A stretch of 64,000 nt of DNA from Natronomonas marina (GTDB taxonomy: Archaea; Halobacteriota; Halobacteria; Halobacteriales; Haloarculaceae). How positions within the stretch are numbered: position 1 is the first letter of the stretch; each line of letters starts with the position of its first letter. The stretch spans positions 2,666,001 to 2,730,000 of the forward strand of contig NZ_CP101154.1 of NCBI RefSeq assembly GCF_024298905.1, read 5' to 3'. Below the pieces are notes generated by a model, which saw nothing but the letters and a program-made list of their open reading frames with translations, made no database searches and was not told the DNA's origin. Below are positions 45,243-53,973 of this stretch, piece by piece. Both the position numbers and the translations under genes were made by a program.

Positions 45243-46370
45243 TCACTCCGGGAGTTCGTCGAGCCCGGTCTCGGTCCCGTTCATCCGGGAGGCGAACGCG
45301 ACGCCGAGCAGACTGACGAGGATGCCGGCCGCGACGTACACCGCCAGACGGGACCAAATCGAGAGGACGAACCCCTCGACCGAGACTGCGCCGAGCGTGA
45401 CCGGCGGGACCGATATGGAGGCGAAGACGCCGGCACGCTCGAGGAAGTAGCCCGTGAAGCCGCGTACGACCAAGCCGATAGCGACGACCCCGAACGGCAG
45501 GTTCAGGAGTGCGCTGGAAACCCCTTGCTCGCCGAGCAGGGCGTCGATGAGGCGACCGGTCGCCGCCGCGAGTGCGGCCGCGGCGAACCAGGGGATGCTG
45601 GCGTAGATGAACCGGAGCCCGAGCAGGAGTTCACTCGTCGTCTCCATCCCGTTGGCACTGATTCCGCCGGCGAAGACGCCGATGAGCGCGAGCCCCGCAC
45701 CGACGACGTAGGTGACGAGCGACACCTGCCCGGAGTAGAAGGCGTCCCGGACCCGACCCGGGAGCGTCGAGACGAAGTCGTCGATGCCGAGTCCCTTGTA
45801 GAGGAGGAAGGTACCGATGACGGCAGCGATGGCCGACAGCGCGACGGTCACGCTGTCGGCGAGGAGGAGCAACACCGGGAACGCCAGCAGGGCCGCACCG
45901 ATGGGAACCAGCACGGTCCCCCGTAGCTCCTCATCGCCCAGGAACTGCTTCAGCAGGTAGTAGGTCGACTGGATGTCGTGGGACTGCCGGACGACGACGC
46001 GGTCGACGGCGTCGACGCGGACCCGGCTCTCGATTATCGGGACGAGCCGCTCGTCGCTGGCGGAGTCGGTGACGACGATGGCCGCATCGGGGGCGTACTC
46101 CTCGACGAGCTGGTCGGTCTGGCGGGCGACGGCGCGGTCGCTGTCGACGCCGTCACCGCCGCCGGAGACGACGGCGACGATGGATTCCTCACCCTCGTCC
46201 CGGAGGTCGCGGGCGACCCGGAGCGTCTCCAGCAGGCAGTTGACGCGGCTGTCCTCGGGGTCGTCGACCCCGACGTCGGTGACCAGCGCCTGGACTGCCT
46301 CCCAGCCGACGACGGGACTGACCGGACCGAGCCCGCCCTCTCGGTCGACACAGACCACCAGCGTGCTCAC
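45243..46370 (-). CDS. DUF373 family membrane protein
   Basis: A 375-residue protein. The N-terminal ~150 residues are a soluble alpha/beta domain beginning TLVVCVDREGGLG with DPEDSRVNCLLETLRVARDL and VVSGGGDGVDSDRAVARQ, matching DUF373. The rest contains about seven transmembrane helices. The family is archaeal and widely conserved, but its function is unknown. It follows sppA on the same strand by 60 nt. Confidence 0.88.
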   Translation of the reverse strand: MSTLVVCVDREGGLGPVSPVVGWEAVQALVTDVGVDDPEDSRVNCLLETLRVARDLRDEGEESIVAVVSGGGDGVDSDRAVARQTDQLVEEYAPDAAIVVTDSASDERLVPIIESRVRVDAVDRVVVRQSHDIQSTYYLLKQFLGDEELRGTVLVPIGAALLAFPVLLLLADSVTVALSAIAAVIGTFLLYKGLGIDDFVSTLPGRVRDAFYSGQVSLVTYVVGAGLALIGVFAGGISANGMETTSELLLGLRFIYASIPWFAAAALAAATGRLIDALLGEQGVSSALLNLPFGVVAIGLVVRGFTGYFLERAGVFASISVPPVTLGAVSVEGFVLSIWSRLAVYVAAGILVSLLGVAFASRMNGTETGLDELPE

Positions 46371-46430
46371 GGATACGTCTTCTCTCGAACGGATAAAAGC
46401 TTTCAGGCGTACGGCGGTGCCGGAGCCCGT

Positions 46431-47426
46431 CTACAGGCGGAAGCGGAACTCGCCGTCGGCGTCGGCGAACTGGCCGGCGATACCGGCACCGACGGCGTAG
46501 GCGACCCGCTCGGCGCCGCCCCGGAGCCGGGCGGCGACGCTTACGGTCGGCTCCAGTTCGGTCGTCTCGACCTCGGTGCCCAGCAGTTCCTCGAGTCGCT
46601 CCTCGACGTCCTCGCGTGGGCCGAGATCGTCGACGAGACCCATTTCGTGGGCCTCCTCGCCGAGGAACACCTTGGCTTCGGTCTCGCGGAGCGTCGCCTC
46701 CTCGATACCGCGACCCTCGGCGGCGGTCTCGACGAACTGGTCGTAGTAGTCGTCGACGATGCCCTGCAGGTACGCCCGCTCGTCCTCCTCGAGGTCGGTG
46801 AACGGGGACCCGGCCTCCTTGTACTCGCCAGCGGCGAGCTGTTCGTACTCCAGTCCGGCCTTCTCGAGCAGCTCCGAGGCAGTCAGCCGCGAGCCGCGAA
46901 CGCCGATGGAGCCGACGATAGATCCCTCGCGGGCCCACAGTTCGTCGCAGCCGCTGGCTATCCAGTAGCCGCCACTGGCACAGACGTCGGTCGCGTAGGC
47001 CACCGTCGGCCCGTCGAACCGTTCGGCGGCGAGCCGGATGTCGTCGCTCGGGACGACGGCGCCGCCGGGGGTGTTCAGCCGGAGCAACAGCGCGTCGGCG
47101 TTCTCGTCGTCGTCGGCCCGCTCGAGAAGGTCGACGACGTCGTCGGCGTCGGGCCTGCCGGGCGAACCGGGCGGGAACCCGCCCGAGTCCCGGGTTATCG
47201 GCCCCTCGACGGCCACCTCCGCGACGTTGTACCCCGGCAGGACGTTCCGGGCGACGTTGCCGCCGATGCGGAGACCGACGAGTACGGTCCCAACGACCAG
47301 AAGGACGCCGAGCAACTCGGCGGTCGAGTCCGGCGTTCGAAAGAACAGTACCCATCCGACGACGGCCGCGATGGCCGCGACGAGAAGCGCGACAGCCGTC
47401 CGGGTCAGATCCCTCAGTTCGGTCAT
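46431..47426 (-). CDS. sppA: Signal peptide peptidase SppA (S49)
   Basis: Membrane serine protease that degrades cleaved signal peptides, 331 residues. Two N-terminal hydrophobic segments (about 9-29 and 37-56) precede the protease domain. The nucleophile is Ser151 in CASGGYWIASGCDELWA, and the general-base Lys203 lies in AAGEYKEAGSPF, forming the Ser-Lys dyad. NTPGGAVVPSDDI near 118-130 is the usual oxyanion/substrate region. This short archaeal form has one protease domain, unlike the tandem E. coli enzyme. Confidence 0.92.
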   Translation of the reverse strand: MTELRDLTRTAVALLVAAIAAVVGWVLFFRTPDSTAELLGVLLVVGTVLVGLRIGGNVARNVLPGYNVAEVAVEGPITRDSGGFPPGSPGRPDADDVVDLLERADDDENADALLLRLNTPGGAVVPSDDIRLAAERFDGPTVAYATDVCASGGYWIASGCDELWAREGSIVGSIGVRGSRLTASELLEKAGLEYEQLAAGEYKEAGSPFTDLEEDERAYLQGIVDDYYDQFVETAAEGRGIEEATLRETEAKVFLGEEAHEMGLVDDLGPREDVEERLEELLGTEVETTELEPTVSVAARLRGGAERVAYAVGAGIAGQFADADGEFRFRL

Positions 47427-47498
47427 CGTGAGAGGGCAGACGGCCGGCTAGCTGTTAAGTGTGGCCGACCGGCACTGTGTCGCGGATACGGCGGCGAA

Positions 47499-47681
47499 TC
47501 AGACCGCGGCGTCGTCCTCGGACATCCCGACGAGGAGCGACCCGGCGGCGAGGCCGAGTGCAGCCACACCGGCCAGCAGGTCCGGCACCGGCGTCTGCAT
47601 GGTCCCAGCCGCGAGAATGACGATGCTACTGACGAGGAGGGCCGCCGCACCGATTCCGAGTTTGCGCACGTCCGTTGCCAT
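47499..47681 (-). CDS. Small two-helix membrane protein
   Basis: A 60-residue protein with two hydrophobic helices (LGIGAAALLVSSIVILAAG; LLAGVAALGLAAGSLLVG) and an acidic tail (MSEDDAAV). The minus-strand TATA-like ttaagag at about 47704-47713 is ~28 nt upstream of ATG 47681, supporting the gene. Function is unknown; short double-helix proteins of this kind are common in haloarchaea. Confidence 0.6.
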   Translation of the reverse strand: MATDVRKLGIGAAALLVSSIVILAAGTMQTPVPDLLAGVAALGLAAGSLLVGMSEDDAAV

Positions 47682-47735
47682 GTTCGACCGTTGGTAATTT
47701 CTTCTCTTAAATCTCCCGGAATCGACGGATGCGCG

Positions 47736-47752
47736 TCGGTGTGACACACCGA
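47736..47752. promoter_or_regulatory. 17-nt perfect palindrome, possible operator
   Basis: Arms tcggtgtg and cacaccga flank a single central base (47744), an 8-bp perfect inverted repeat. It lies between the divergent small membrane protein gene and the PUA-NAC-trmI genes, upstream of the former's TATA-like element, a position suited to a dimeric regulator. The binding protein is unknown. Confidence 0.45.
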
Positions 47753-47837
47753 ATCCACCTGCCACACGAAGTGATAAGAGAAGCCATACCACAGTGTTCC
47801 CGAAAGGCGTATCCCCCTCTCACGCCACGTCGGTGAT

Positions 47838-48302
47838 ATGGAGCGTGGGCTCGACGCCCTGGAGACGATCGCCGACTACCAGTTCGGCCGCGGAGCGGGG
47901 GCGGCGCTGTTCGACGGGTCCGTCGAGATCCGGCGGACGAGTTCCGGTCGGCCCCAGCAGGTACTCGTCGACGGCGAGCGGGTCGTCTCCTACGGGACCG
48001 ACGGCCGGTTCACGCTCGGGGCGGCCGGCGGCCGACGGCTCCAGCGGACGCTCGACCCCCCGGCCTACCGGGTGATCGTCGGCGACGACAGCGAACCGTT
48101 CGTCCGCGACGGGAAGAACGTCTTTGCGAAGTTCGTCCGGGAGGTCGACCTGGTCGTCCGTCCGGGCGACGAGGTGCTCGTCGAACACTACGACGGCGAC
48201 CTGCTCGCCGTCGGGCGCGCGGAACTGTCCGCCGACGCTATGAGGGACTTCGAGACCGGAATGGCCGTCTCGGTCCGCGAAGGCGTACCCGGCGACCAGT
48301 AA
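47838..48302 (+). CDS. PUA domain protein
   Basis: A 154-residue protein. The C-terminal ~75 residues have the PUA RNA-binding pattern ([54 protein letters not shown]). The N-terminal half ([20 protein letters not shown]) is typical of archaeal PUA proteins related to the tail of archaeosine tRNA-guanine transglycosylase. It is the first gene of a PUA-NAC-TrmI run, 38 nt before NAC, so a role in RNA modification or ribosome-linked RNA binding is likely. Confidence 0.85.
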   Translation: MERGLDALETIADYQFGRGAGAALFDGSVEIRRTSSGRPQQVLVDGERVVSYGTDGRFTLGAAGGRRLQRTLDPPAYRVIVGDDSEPFVRDGKNVFAKFVREVDLVVRPGDEVLVEHYDGDLLAVGRAELSADAMRDFETGMAVSVREGVPGDQ

Positions 48303-48340
48303 CGTCAGGCTTTTTGGCGCCTCATCCCCTCGGTCCGGGT

Positions 48341-48742
48341 ATGTTCGGAGGAGGCGGCGGGATGAACCCGCGCAAGATGAAGCAGATGATGAACCAGATG
48401 GGTATCGACCTCACCGACATCGACGCCGAGGAGGTCATCATCCGCACCGAGGACACCGAGTACGTCTTCCACGACGCCGACGTCCAGCGGATGGACGCCC
48501 AGGGCCAGCAGACCTACCAGGTCGTCGGGGAACCCGACGAGCGGCCGCGAGGCGACGGCGAGACAATCGAGACGGACGACGACGACGGCGACGCCGACGC
48601 TGACGCCGGCGGCTCGGAGATTGCCGATCAGGACGTCGAAATCGTCGCCCAGCGGGCCGGCGTCTCCGAGTCCGAGGCGCGAGAGGCCCTCGAGGAGACC
48701 GGTGACCTCGCCGCTGCGGTCCAGCGCCTCGAGTCGGAGTGA
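48341..48742 (+). CDS. nac: Nascent polypeptide-associated complex protein (archaeal NAC)
   Basis: A 133-residue homodimeric NAC that contacts nascent chains at the ribosome exit. It starts with [16 protein letters not shown], the conserved archaeal NAC N-terminus after a Gly-rich leader, followed by the NAC beta barrel ([29 protein letters not shown]). An acidic linker separates it from a C-terminal UBA domain ([20 protein letters not shown]). It overlaps the next gene by 4 nt, indicating translational coupling with trmI. Confidence 0.93.
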   Translation: MFGGGGGMNPRKMKQMMNQMGIDLTDIDAEEVIIRTEDTEYVFHDADVQRMDAQGQQTYQVVGEPDERPRGDGETIETDDDDGDADADAGGSEIADQDVEIVAQRAGVSESEAREALEETGDLAAAVQRLESE

Positions 48743-49485
48743 GCGACCGACGAGTACTGCTCGTCCGGGGCAACCGGGAGTTCCTGCTGGAACCGGGCGA
48801 GACGCTGGAGTCCGACCTCGGCGTCCTCGAACTCCCCGAGGACGTCGAACCCGGAACGACCGTCGAGACGCATCTCGGCGAACCATTCGAGGTGCGCCGC
48901 CTCCGGGGGACGGACCTCTTCGACCACCTCGAGCGAACGGGCGCGCCGATGATGCCCCGCGACGTCGGTCTGGTGGTGGGGCACACCGGCCTGGCGGCGG
49001 GCGACAGCGTCCTCGACGCCGGGACCGGGACCGGCGTGCTCGCGGCGTACCTCGGCCGTCTCGGTGCCGAGGTGACCACCTACGAGCGGGACCCCGAGTT
49101 CGCCGAGGTGGCGCGGGCGAACATGGACCTGGCCGGTGTGACCGACCGCGTCGAGGTCCGGACCGGCGACCTGCTGGAGGCGCTGGACGACATCGAGAAG
49201 ACGTTCGACCTCCTGACGCTGGACACCGCCGACGCGGCCGCCGTCGTCGAGCGCGCGCCCGACCTCCTCGAACCCGGCGGGTTCGTGGCGACGTACACGC
49301 CGTTCGTCGAGTCGGCCCGCGACTGCGTCGAGGCCGCACGCGAGGCCGGGCTCTCGTCGGTGGAGTCCCTGGAGACCATCCAGCGCGAGATGGAGTTCGA
49401 CGACCGTGGCTCGCGCCCCTCGACGGCCGGCGTCGGTCACACCGGCTACCTGACGTTCGCCCGCTTTACTCCACGGCTCGAATGA
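48739..49485 (+). CDS. trmI: tRNA (adenine-N1)-methyltransferase TrmI-like
   Basis: SAM-dependent tRNA m1A57/58 methyltransferase of 248 residues. The N-terminal beta domain ([15 protein letters not shown]) is followed by the Rossmann fold with the SAM motif [16 protein letters not shown] (91-106), the acidic ribose-binding position in TTYERDPEF, and LLTLDTADA in the catalytic region. The GTG start at 48739 overlaps the nac stop (GTGA). Its own last 20 nt overlap the convergent hypothetical gene at 49466-50035. Confidence 0.9.
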   Translation: MSDRRVLLVRGNREFLLEPGETLESDLGVLELPEDVEPGTTVETHLGEPFEVRRLRGTDLFDHLERTGAPMMPRDVGLVVGHTGLAAGDSVLDAGTGTGVLAAYLGRLGAEVTTYERDPEFAEVARANMDLAGVTDRVEVRTGDLLEALDDIEKTFDLLTLDTADAAAVVERAPDLLEPGGFVATYTPFVESARDCVEAAREAGLSSVESLETIQREMEFDDRGSRPSTAGVGHTGYLTFARFTPRLE

Positions 49486-50035
49486 GGTCCAGCAGTTCCG
49501 ACTCGTAGGCGTCGGGGTCGGTCTCGACCCACTGCTGGAGCCCCGTCGTCGGGTAGGCGCCGCCGGCGACGTGGAAGTGGCCGTCGTGCCACACCACGAC
49601 CGCCCCGAGGACGCCGACATCGGTGTCGTCGAGCGGGAGCCGCGCCCGGTGGGGCGTCATCCTCGCGCGGTGCTCGCCGAGCCGGACCGTCTCGGTGTCG
49701 CCGTGGGCGATGTCCTCGAAGCCCCGCTCGCGGAGTTCCTCGACGAAAGCCGCCTTCGACTCCCGGACGACGTAGGGCCGGGCGACGGAGGCCATCCCGA
49801 ACCCCGGCGAGGGCGTGATGTCGAGCCGGGAGGCGAAGAAGAACCGCCAGACGCGGTCCTCGCCGCCGGCCGCCACGATACGCTCCCGGAGGTCCTCGTC
49901 CTCGTAGATCGCGGTGTGGCCGGTGACGGAGACGCCGAGCCCCTCGAACACCGTCTCGGCCTCCGTCCGCGAGAGCGTCCAGCCGGTCCCGGCGAGCCGC
50001 GACTCCGGGAGCGTAGGTGGGTCGGCTTCGCCCAT
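49466..50035 (-). CDS. Haloarchaeal hypothetical protein
   Basis: A 189-residue soluble protein with no family I can name. It starts with ADPPTLPESRLAGTGWTLSR, has a central FFFASRLDITPSPGFGMASV region and a VVVWHDGHFHVAGGAYPTTG segment near the C-terminus. Its 3' end overlaps trmI by 20 nt on the opposite strand, confirmed by both stops (TAA at 49466-49468 on minus, TGA at 49483-49485 on plus). It lies downstream of tfs on the same strand, separated by 242 nt of hairpin-rich sequence. Confidence 0.7.
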   Translation of the reverse strand: MGEADPPTLPESRLAGTGWTLSRTEAETVFEGLGVSVTGHTAIYEDEDLRERIVAAGGEDRVWRFFFASRLDITPSPGFGMASVARPYVVRESKAAFVEELRERGFEDIAHGDTETVRLGEHRARMTPHRARLPLDDTDVGVLGAVVVWHDGHFHVAGGAYPTTGLQQWVETDPDAYESELLDLIRAVE

Positions 50036-50129
50036 ACGTGGTCGTGACGGCGAGGGTAAGTCAATGCACCTGATGCGGAACTGTTGGCCAGGGCGAACCT
50101 GAGATTCGCTGGAAGGACGGGGATAGTCC

Positions 50130-50198
50130 CCGGACGCGACCGCAGGGAGTGTCCGGTAGCGCGCGCGGACTAACGCGCTCGACCGCAGGGAGAGCGCG
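50130..50198. repeat. Two hairpins with an identical 11-nt loop
   Basis: Two adjacent hairpins have different arms but the same loop gaccgcaggga: arms 50130-50137/50149-50156 (one mismatch) with loop 50138-50148, and arms 50174-50180/50192-50198 (7 bp, perfect) with loop 50181-50191. The conservation of loop but not stem suggests a family of RNA- or DNA-structural elements. No gene overlaps them. Confidence 0.7.
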
Positions 50199-50225
50199 GC
50201 AGGAGCACGCGCGCATATTTTCCCC

Positions 50226-50274
50226 ACGTTTTTGCCGACCCCCTCGCGCAGCGAGAGGGTCGTGTAAAAAGTGG
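50226..50274 (-). terminator. Long imperfect inverted repeat downstream of tfs
   Basis: About 23 nt on each side of a gca loop are complementary with a few mismatches; the inner arms pair 9 of 10 positions. On the minus strand, directly after the tfs stop, the sequence reads ctttttac then the GC-rich hairpin. The U-run plus hairpin suit a transcription end for tfs. Confidence 0.45.
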
Positions 50275-50277
50275 TTG

Positions 50278-50604
50278 CTAGTGATCGTCCTCGCGCCACT
50301 TGTGCTCGCACTCGGTGCAGGTGAAAAACCGGGTCTCGGACTCGTCGGCGGCCCGGATCTGCTTCATCTCGTAGCGGGCCCGGTCGTGGCCGCACTCGGG
50401 ACAGCGAACCTCGGTCGTCGGGCCGATCTCCTCGTCGTCGACCTCGGACATGTCGACGGGACCGCTGTCGGTGTCCTGTCCTTCCGTCGTCGTCATCGCG
50501 CTCTCGGTGCCGGCGTCGCGGGCCTTCTCGAAGCCGCAGGAACGACAGACCCACACCCCGTCCTCGCCGTGCATCATCGAACCGCACTCGTCGCAAAACT
50601 CCAT
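50278..50604 (-). CDS. Transcription factor S (TFS/RpoM-like)
   Basis: A 108-residue transcript-cleavage factor for archaeal RNA polymerase. The N-terminal RPB9-like ribbon has CDECG and CRSCG (Cys4, 7, 20, 23). The C-terminal TFIIS-type ribbon has CPECG and CTECEHKWRE. The catalytic acidic tip, normally RSADE, reads RAADESETRF and retains the Asp-Glu pair. A minus-strand TATA-like element at 50629-50637 lies about 29 nt upstream of ATG 50604 and sits in the divergent promoter shared with the MFS gene. Confidence 0.93.
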   Translation of the reverse strand: MEFCDECGSMMHGEDGVWVCRSCGFEKARDAGTESAMTTTEGQDTDSGPVDMSEVDDEEIGPTTEVRCPECGHDRARYEMKQIRAADESETRFFTCTECEHKWREDDH

Positions 50605-50628
50605 GTTCGTGTGTCAGGCCCCGCGCCG

Positions 50629-50637
50629 TACTTAAAC
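50629..50637. promoter_or_regulatory. Shared AT box between tfs and MFS genes
   Basis: The block tacttaaac works as gtttaagta on the minus strand, ~29 nt from the tfs start. It is also the only AT-rich element upstream of the MFS gene, ~36-44 nt from ATG 50673. Both genes may use overlapping promoters. Confidence 0.4.
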
Positions 50638-50672
50638 GGCCGGGTTCGCCGCCGGTCGGCTTCGGAAGCGTG

Positions 50673-51983
50673 ATGACAGGGGCGTCCCATCGGCCGATAA
50701 TGTTCGGGACGGACCGCCGTGTGGTCGTCTTGGCGCTGGCCCGCATGGCCGACGCCGTCGCGAACTCGTTTCTCATCATCGTGTTGCCGCTGTACATCGG
50801 CAGCGGCGAACTGGTCGTGCCGCTGGAGGGTGCGACGGTGGCCGGCTACCCGCTGACCCTCGAGTTGCTCATCGGCTTCGCGCTGTCGCTTTTCGGCTTC
50901 CTCAACAGCTCCTTCCAGCCGCTGACGGGTCGGGTCTCCGACCGTACCGGTCGCCGGAAGGTGTTCATCCTGTTCGGACTGGCGGTGCTGTCGGTGACGG
51001 CCGTCGCCTACGCCTTCGTCGACACCTACGAGGCGCTGGTCGTCGTCCGGGCGATACAGGGCCTCGGCGGCGCGTTCGTCATCCCGACGACCATCGCGCT
51101 GGTGAACGACCTGGCCAGAAGCGACGCCCAGCGGGGCGGCAACTTCGGCGTGTTCAACACCTTCCGGCTTCTCGGGTTCGGGTTCGGTCCCATCGTCGCC
51201 GGACTCGTCGTCAGGGGCGGCCCCTACCGGCCGGGCGATCTCTTCCTGTCGGGATTCGACGCCGCCTTCGGCGTCGCCGTCTTCGGGGCGCTGGTCAGCT
51301 TCACGCTCGTACTCGTGCTCATCGACGAACCCGACATCACGACGGCCGACACCGGCGACGACCTCTCGGTTTCGGTCCGGGGCGACGAGCGCGAGCAGTT
51401 GCTCGACCCCGTCTTCGTTCTGGGGCTGGGCACCTTCTTCATGGCGGTCACCATCGCCCTGTACGCCACCCTGCAGGAGCCCATCAACGCCCGCCTCGGC
51501 CAGGGCCCGCTGTGGTTCGGCGTCCAGTTCGCCGCCGTCGTCATCGCCAACGTGGTCCTGCAGGTGCCCATCGGCCGCGCGGCCGACCGCCTCGGCCGCA
51601 AGCCGTTCCTCGTGGGTGGCCTGGTCCTTCTGGCCCCGGCCGTCCTCGCGCAGGGACTGGTCACCTCGCCGTGGACGATGCTCGTCGCCCGTCTTTTCCA
51701 CGGTGTCTCGGTGGCGATGGTGTTCGCGCCGGGCCTGGCGGCCGCCGGCGACCTCGCCGAGGAGGGCAAGTCCGGGACGACGCTGTCCGTCCTGACGATG
51801 GCGTTCGGCTTCGGAACGGCCGTCGGCCCGCTGGCATCCGGGGTGTTGTTCGGCTACGGCTTCGTCGTCCCGTTCGCCTTCGGCGCCGTCCTCGCGGTCG
51901 CGGCGCTCGTCCTCGTGGCCACGCAGGTCGAGGAGACCCTCGACGGGGCCCGGTTTTCGACGTTCGTCCCGGGCGAAGACTGA
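50673..51983 (+). CDS. MFS transporter
   Basis: A 436-residue major facilitator with about 12 hydrophobic helices. The cytoplasmic loop 2-3 motif appears as PLTGRVSDRTGRRKVF (about residue 85-100) and its equivalent after helix 8 as IGRAADRLGRKPFLVG, as in drug:H+ antiporters. The central loop is acidic (DTGDDLSVSVRGDEREQ). The substrate is unknown; multidrug or metabolite efflux is plausible. The start is ATG 50673; ATG 50700 is possible. It precedes the S9 peptidase by 57 nt and may be co-transcribed. Confidence 0.9.
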   Translation: MTGASHRPIMFGTDRRVVVLALARMADAVANSFLIIVLPLYIGSGELVVPLEGATVAGYPLTLELLIGFALSLFGFLNSSFQPLTGRVSDRTGRRKVFILFGLAVLSVTAVAYAFVDTYEALVVVRAIQGLGGAFVIPTTIALVNDLARSDAQRGGNFGVFNTFRLLGFGFGPIVAGLVVRGGPYRPGDLFLSGFDAAFGVAVFGALVSFTLVLVLIDEPDITTADTGDDLSVSVRGDEREQLLDPVFVLGLGTFFMAVTIALYATLQEPINARLGQGPLWFGVQFAAVVIANVVLQVPIGRAADRLGRKPFLVGGLVLLAPAVLAQGLVTSPWTMLVARLFHGVSVAMVFAPGLAAAGDLAEEGKSGTTLSVLTMAFGFGTAVGPLASGVLFGYGFVVPFAFGAVLAVAALVLVATQVEETLDGARFSTFVPGED

Positions 51984-52040
51984 ACGCGACGGGGCCCCGG
52001 GCGCCCGAACGGATTTGAGCCCTCCACTCCACGATGGGGT

Positions 52041-53834
52041 GTGTACGACATCGAGCGGTACCTGAGCGTACGGAGCGCCTTCGGCGCCTCGTTCGGCCCG
52101 GAGGGGACGCTGGCGTTCCGCATGGACACGACGGGGACGCCGCAGGTGTGGACCGTCGAGGAACCCGGCGGCTGGCCCGACCAGCGGACCTTCTACGACG
52201 AACGGGTCACCTTCGCCTCCTTCTCGCCCGAGCGTCGGGAACTGGCCTTCGGGATGGACGAGGGCGGCGACGAGCGCCAGCAACTGTACCGGCTGGACCC
52301 CGACGGCACCGTCAGGAACCTCACGAGGGCGGACGCCAAGCACCGGTGGGGCGGGTGGAGCCACGACGGCGACCGGTTCGCGTTCGCCTCGAACCGCCGC
52401 GAGGAGGCCGTCTTCGACGTCTACGCCCAGGGCCGCGAGGAGACCGGCGACGACGCCGACCTGCTGCTCGAGGGCGACGGCTGGCTCTCGCTCGGCGGTT
52501 GGAGCCCCGACGACGACCGACTGCTCGTCCACGAGGCGTACTCCAGTTTCGACCACGACGTCTCCGCCCTCGACGTCGAGACGGGCGAGACGACACACCT
52601 GACCGACCACGGCGACGACGAGATTCGGTACAGTAGCCTCTCGTGGGGGCCGGACGGCGAGGGCGTCTACTGCTGTACGGACCTGGACGCCGACACGCTG
52701 TATCTCGCCCGCCTCGACGCCGAGAGCGGCGACATCGAGACCGTCGAGACGGGCGGGGAGTGGAACCTCGACGGCGTCGCCCTGGACGACGAGACCGGGC
52801 GGCTGGTCTACTCGCGGAACGTCGACGGCTACACCGAGTTGACGGTCGGCGAACTGGCGGGTGCGACCGAAATAGAGACCCACCCCGACCCGGACGTGCC
52901 GGCCGGCGTCGCCGGCGGCGTGAGTTTCGACGACGGCGCCGAGCGGTTCGCCCTCACCGTCACGACCGACACCGACAACACCAACGTCCACGTCGTCGAC
53001 GTCGAGACGGGCGCGGCCGAGCGGTGGACCGACGCCTCGACGGCCGCGATTCCGCCGGAGACGTTCGTCGCCTCCGAGTCGGTCGGCTACGAGACGTTCG
53101 ACGGCCGCGAAATCCCGGCGTTCTACGCGGTGCCGGACGACTCGCCGGATGGTAGAACGCCGGTCATCGTCGACGTCCACGGCGGTCCCGAGAGCCAGCG
53201 GCGGCCCTCCTTCTCGCCGCTGAAGCAGTACTTCCTCGCGCACGGCTACGCGGTCTTCGAGCCGAACGTCCGGGGGTCGACCGGCTACGGCCGCTCGTAC
53301 ACCCACCTCGACGATATCGAAAATCGGATGGACGCCGTCGCCGACCTGGAGGCCGCCGTCGAGTGGCTCCGCGACCGCCCCGAGGTCGACCCAGACCGCA
53401 TCGTCGCCAAGGGCGGCTCCTACGGCGGGTTCATGGTGCTGGCGGCGCTCACGGAGTACCCCGAGTTGTGGGCCGCCGGCGTCGACATCGTCGGCATCGC
53501 CAACTTCGTCACCTTCCTCGAGAACACCGGCTCCTGGCGCCGAGAGCTACGGGAGGCGGAGTACGGCTCGCTGGCCGACGACCGGGAGTTCCTCGAGTCC
53601 ATCTCGCCGATAAACAGCATCGAGAACATCGAGGCGCCGCTGTACGTGCTTCACGGGGCCAACGACCCTCGCGTCCCGGTCGGCGAGGCCGAACAGATCG
53701 CCGAGAAAGCCGCCGACCAGGGCGTCCCCGTCCGCAAGCGCATCTTCGAGGACGAGGGTCACGGCATCTCGAAGCTCGAAAACAGGATCGAGGCCTACGC
53801 CGACATCGTCGAGTTCCTCGACGAGCACGTCTGA
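52041..53834 (+). CDS. S9 family prolyl oligopeptidase/acylaminoacyl peptidase
   Basis: A 597-residue serine peptidase. The N-terminal ~330 residues have WD/TolB-like beta-propeller repeats (FASFSPERRELAF, WSHDGDRFAFASN, LGGWSPDDDRLLVHE), which gate access for short peptides. The C-terminal alpha/beta hydrolase has the oxyanion region VDVHGGPESQ, nucleophile GGSYGGFM, Asp in GANDPRVP and His in DEGHG, completing the triad. The start is GTG 52041. It is likely cytosolic and works in peptide recycling with the M42-type enzymes. Confidence 0.93.
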   Translation: MYDIERYLSVRSAFGASFGPEGTLAFRMDTTGTPQVWTVEEPGGWPDQRTFYDERVTFASFSPERRELAFGMDEGGDERQQLYRLDPDGTVRNLTRADAKHRWGGWSHDGDRFAFASNRREEAVFDVYAQGREETGDDADLLLEGDGWLSLGGWSPDDDRLLVHEAYSSFDHDVSALDVETGETTHLTDHGDDEIRYSSLSWGPDGEGVYCCTDLDADTLYLARLDAESGDIETVETGGEWNLDGVALDDETGRLVYSRNVDGYTELTVGELAGATEIETHPDPDVPAGVAGGVSFDDGAERFALTVTTDTDNTNVHVVDVETGAAERWTDASTAAIPPETFVASESVGYETFDGREIPAFYAVPDDSPDGRTPVIVDVHGGPESQRRPSFSPLKQYFLAHGYAVFEPNVRGSTGYGRSYTHLDDIENRMDAVADLEAAVEWLRDRPEVDPDRIVAKGGSYGGFMVLAALTEYPELWAAGVDIVGIANFVTFLENTGSWRRELREAEYGSLADDREFLESISPINSIENIEAPLYVLHGANDPRVPVGEAEQIAEKAADQGVPVRKRIFEDEGHGISKLENRIEAYADIVEFLDEHV

Positions 53835-53973
53835 GTCGCCCGGGGCCGCCACCGGTCCCGTTGGCCCACCCCGTCGGGGACGCCCCGAACCTATTCTGAT
53901 AGCGTCCCCGGTTCGATGGGTAACATGATAGCGGGAGACGACAGGTAAATGGCGGACACACGGAGAGATACCG

